Position numbers and translations under genes: made by a program. From Eggerthella sp. YY7918 (GTDB taxonomy: Bacteria; Actinomycetota; Coriobacteriia; Coriobacteriales; Eggerthellaceae): a stretch of 64,000 nt of DNA. Numbering within the stretch: the stretch's first letter is position 1; each line of letters opens with the position of its first letter. Positions 63,071-64,000 of the stretch are shown piece by piece. Under the pieces are notes generated by a model. That model was not told where the DNA came from and did not search any database. It saw only the letters and a list, made by a program, of their open reading frames with translations. The stretch covers positions 2,790,001-2,854,000 of the forward strand of contig NC_015738.1 in NCBI RefSeq assembly GCF_000270285.1, in the 5' to 3' direction.

Positions 63071-63331
63071 TCACGCTGATGGCGCAAACCCGCCACAATA
63101 TACCACGTCAGCTTCTTCATCGTAGCGGTATATGACATCAAATGAACCCACGACAAGCTTCCTTACAGCATCGCCATGTCGGTGACGTATCGAAACTGGA
63201 ACGTTGCGCGATCCGGCAGTGGGGATAGTTTCAAGGAGATCGAGTGCACCAAGAACAGCCTCAAACATTCGATCCGTCTCAATTTTGAGAAGGTCGCATT
63301 TGAATCCTTCTGAGATCAGGATCTTAGGCAT
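63071..63331 (-). CDS. RelE/ParE-family toxin
   Basis: An 86-residue protein with the RelE/ParE fold pattern: an N-terminal strand, a helix KIETDRMFEAVLGALDLLET, then RNVPVSIRHRHGDAVRKLVV and SFDVIYRYDEEADVVYCGG. It would act as an mRNA interferase or gyrase poison; which one cannot be told. Its ATG lies inside the 3' end of the antitoxin gene (8-base overlap), the usual order with the antitoxin first. Confidence 0.82.
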   Translation of the reverse strand: MPKILISEGFKCDLLKIETDRMFEAVLGALDLLETIPTAGSRNVPVSIRHRHGDAVRKLVVGSFDVIYRYDEEADVVYCGGFAPSA

Positions 63332-63614
63332 GCTGGTCCCGCTCCTGTCGAACGATCTCTTTGAAAGCGGCTAGATCGTGATAATAACGACCCTCCGCGA
63401 AGTCCTGGTCAGCACGATCAAGCAGCGCTTCGATGCGTGCCTCGTACGCAGCTTCCTCGCGCGCCCGTTCTATGGTCTCCGCAAATACGCTTTCGGAACA
63501 GAAGATGAAAGCTCCATTGCCGTTTTCCGTAATGTGTACAATACCATTGCGTGCGGCGTCCTTTACTTCACGTTGTTTGGTAGTAAGGGCCGTTGTCGAG
63601 TAAATAGGCTCCAT
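63324..63614 (-). CDS. Antitoxin of the RelE/ParE pair (Phd/YefM-like)
   Basis: A 96-residue protein beginning MEPIYSTTALTTKQREVKDA ARNGIVHITENGNGAFIFCS, the Phd/YefM-like DNA-binding N-terminus, followed by a long acidic helix (RADQDFAEGRYYHDLAAFKEI) that would bind the toxin. GAAAGGATG is at good spacing before the start. It is the first gene of the pair and should autoregulate. The upstream 298-base gap contains no gene. Confidence 0.82.
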   Translation of the reverse strand: MEPIYSTTALTTKQREVKDAARNGIVHITENGNGAFIFCSESVFAETIERAREEAAYEARIEALLDRADQDFAEGRYYHDLAAFKEIVRQERDQHA

Positions 63615-63912
63615 GGTAGTACATCCTTTCCGGTTTTACACAGTTTATCACATATGATATTCCATGGTTAATTACCTATCTAAACCATAAAGCCTCTGCG
63701 GCAAAAGAAACAAGAGGGTTGTTAAGAAAGAGACTGGCGGCGAAATGCGCACGTATCTTTTGGCGCACGGACGTGGCTTTTCGGCCGCTCGTCCGTGTGT
63801 TTTGGATCTCCTGTTGTGTAAGGTCGTTTACTTCAGGCGCGTCGGCTACCCAACAGACGGCGACCAGATAAGTCGCCGTCTGTTTGAGGTGCTGTCAAGG
63901 TGTTATAAAAGA
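63615..63912. other. Intergenic region with a copy of the aroK tail
   Basis: No gene is seen in these 298 bases. 63823-63850 repeats 62403-62429 (the aroK stop region) with one change and one inserted base. A dyad CACGGACG/CGTCCGTG lies at 63766-63797. Confidence 0.55.
63852..63884 (-). terminator. Hairpin after the partial gene at the right edge
   Basis: A 13-bp stem (63852-63864 with 63872-63884, seven-base loop) lies 29 bases past the stop of the minus-strand gene at 63913. There is no long T run on that strand. Confidence 0.6.
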
Positions 63913-64000
63913 CTATTCTTCTTTTGCGAGCTGACCCTCGGCGTACAACTGGTCGATTTCCTCCTGCGTCAAGCCAACTTCGAACAGGATGTCTTCGTTA
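63913..64000 (-). CDS. C-terminus of a probable CaiB/BaiF (family III) CoA-transferase
   Basis: Only the last 28 residues are in the window: NEDILFEVGLTQEEIDQLYA EGQLAKEE and a TAG. The pattern of a start-of-tail NEDIL followed by G(x)TxEEIDxLxAEG resembles the C-termini of family III CoA-transferases such as formyl-CoA or carnitine CoA transferases. This is a weak basis; another enzyme could end similarly. Confidence 0.45.
   Translation of the reverse strand, partial: NEDILFEVGLTQEEIDQLYAEGQLAKEE

Overview
The window looks like chromosomal DNA of a gut anaerobe of the Eggerthellaceae (Coriobacteriia, Actinomycetota). This is inferred from GC-rich codon use, a complete futalosine-independent menaquinone branch, several Tat-exported flavoprotein reductases each beside its own regulator (membrane LuxR proteins in three cases), and a molybdopterin oxidoreductase operon. 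The genus cannot be fixed from the sequence alone. Two perfect parS sites (22501-22516 and 46152-46167) and rlmH suggest the window lies in the origin-proximal part of the chromosome.

Region 1 (1-10800): a xanthine salvage operon (xpt and a permease) diverges from two tandem copies of a gene pair for membrane GGDEF proteins. The last GGDEF gene is cut in two by a roughly 4.56 kb AT-rich insert (5951-10511). The insert carries erm(B), a topoisomerase remnant, the omega and epsilon genes of the Inc18 plasmid stability module, a zeta toxin N-terminus fused to a methyltransferase, a racemase remnant and ant(6)-Ia. It resembles Gram-positive plasmid and ICE resistance mosaics and has no recombinase of its own.

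Region 2 (10800-25210): an APC-type transporter is followed by menaquinone genes on the minus strand: menF, menD, menH, then ppc, menB, and a fused menE-menC. Upstream of menF lie a TIGR04076-type protein, a VapD-like protein and a small NrdD-like protein.

Region 3 (25300-42550): four Tat-lipoprotein FAD reductases of the fumarate reductase flavoprotein type sit next to three 10-12 TM LuxR regulators and one two-component system. A metallo-beta-lactamase-fold hydrolase, an ACT protein and folE are interspersed. Palindromes with 7-5-7 geometry lie at two of the LuxR/reductase loci.

Region 4 (42590-52320): an anchored surface protein, an exported MsrA-MsrB fusion and exonuclease III precede a translationally coupled operon on the minus strand: HPt, receiver-HD-GYP, hybrid histidine kinase, solute-binding lipoprotein, rlmH. 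This is probably a complete phosphorelay ending in c-di-GMP hydrolysis. With the GGDEF genes of region 1 it makes c-di-GMP signalling a theme of the window.

Region 5 (52450-64000): a DmsABC-like molybdoenzyme operon with a TorD chaperone and NapGH-like quinol oxidation proteins is followed by a divergent MarR regulator, a glycine riboswitch with an AGCS transporter, shikimate kinase flanked by 62 bp direct repeats, a RelE/ParE toxin-antitoxin pair and the end of a probable CoA-transferase gene. A 152-153 bp palindromic repeat occurs twice (46211-46363 and 62216-62367).

Menaquinone made by region 2 would carry electrons to the terminal reductases of regions 3 and 5, so the window reads as an anaerobic respiration neighbourhood into which a resistance cassette has inserted.
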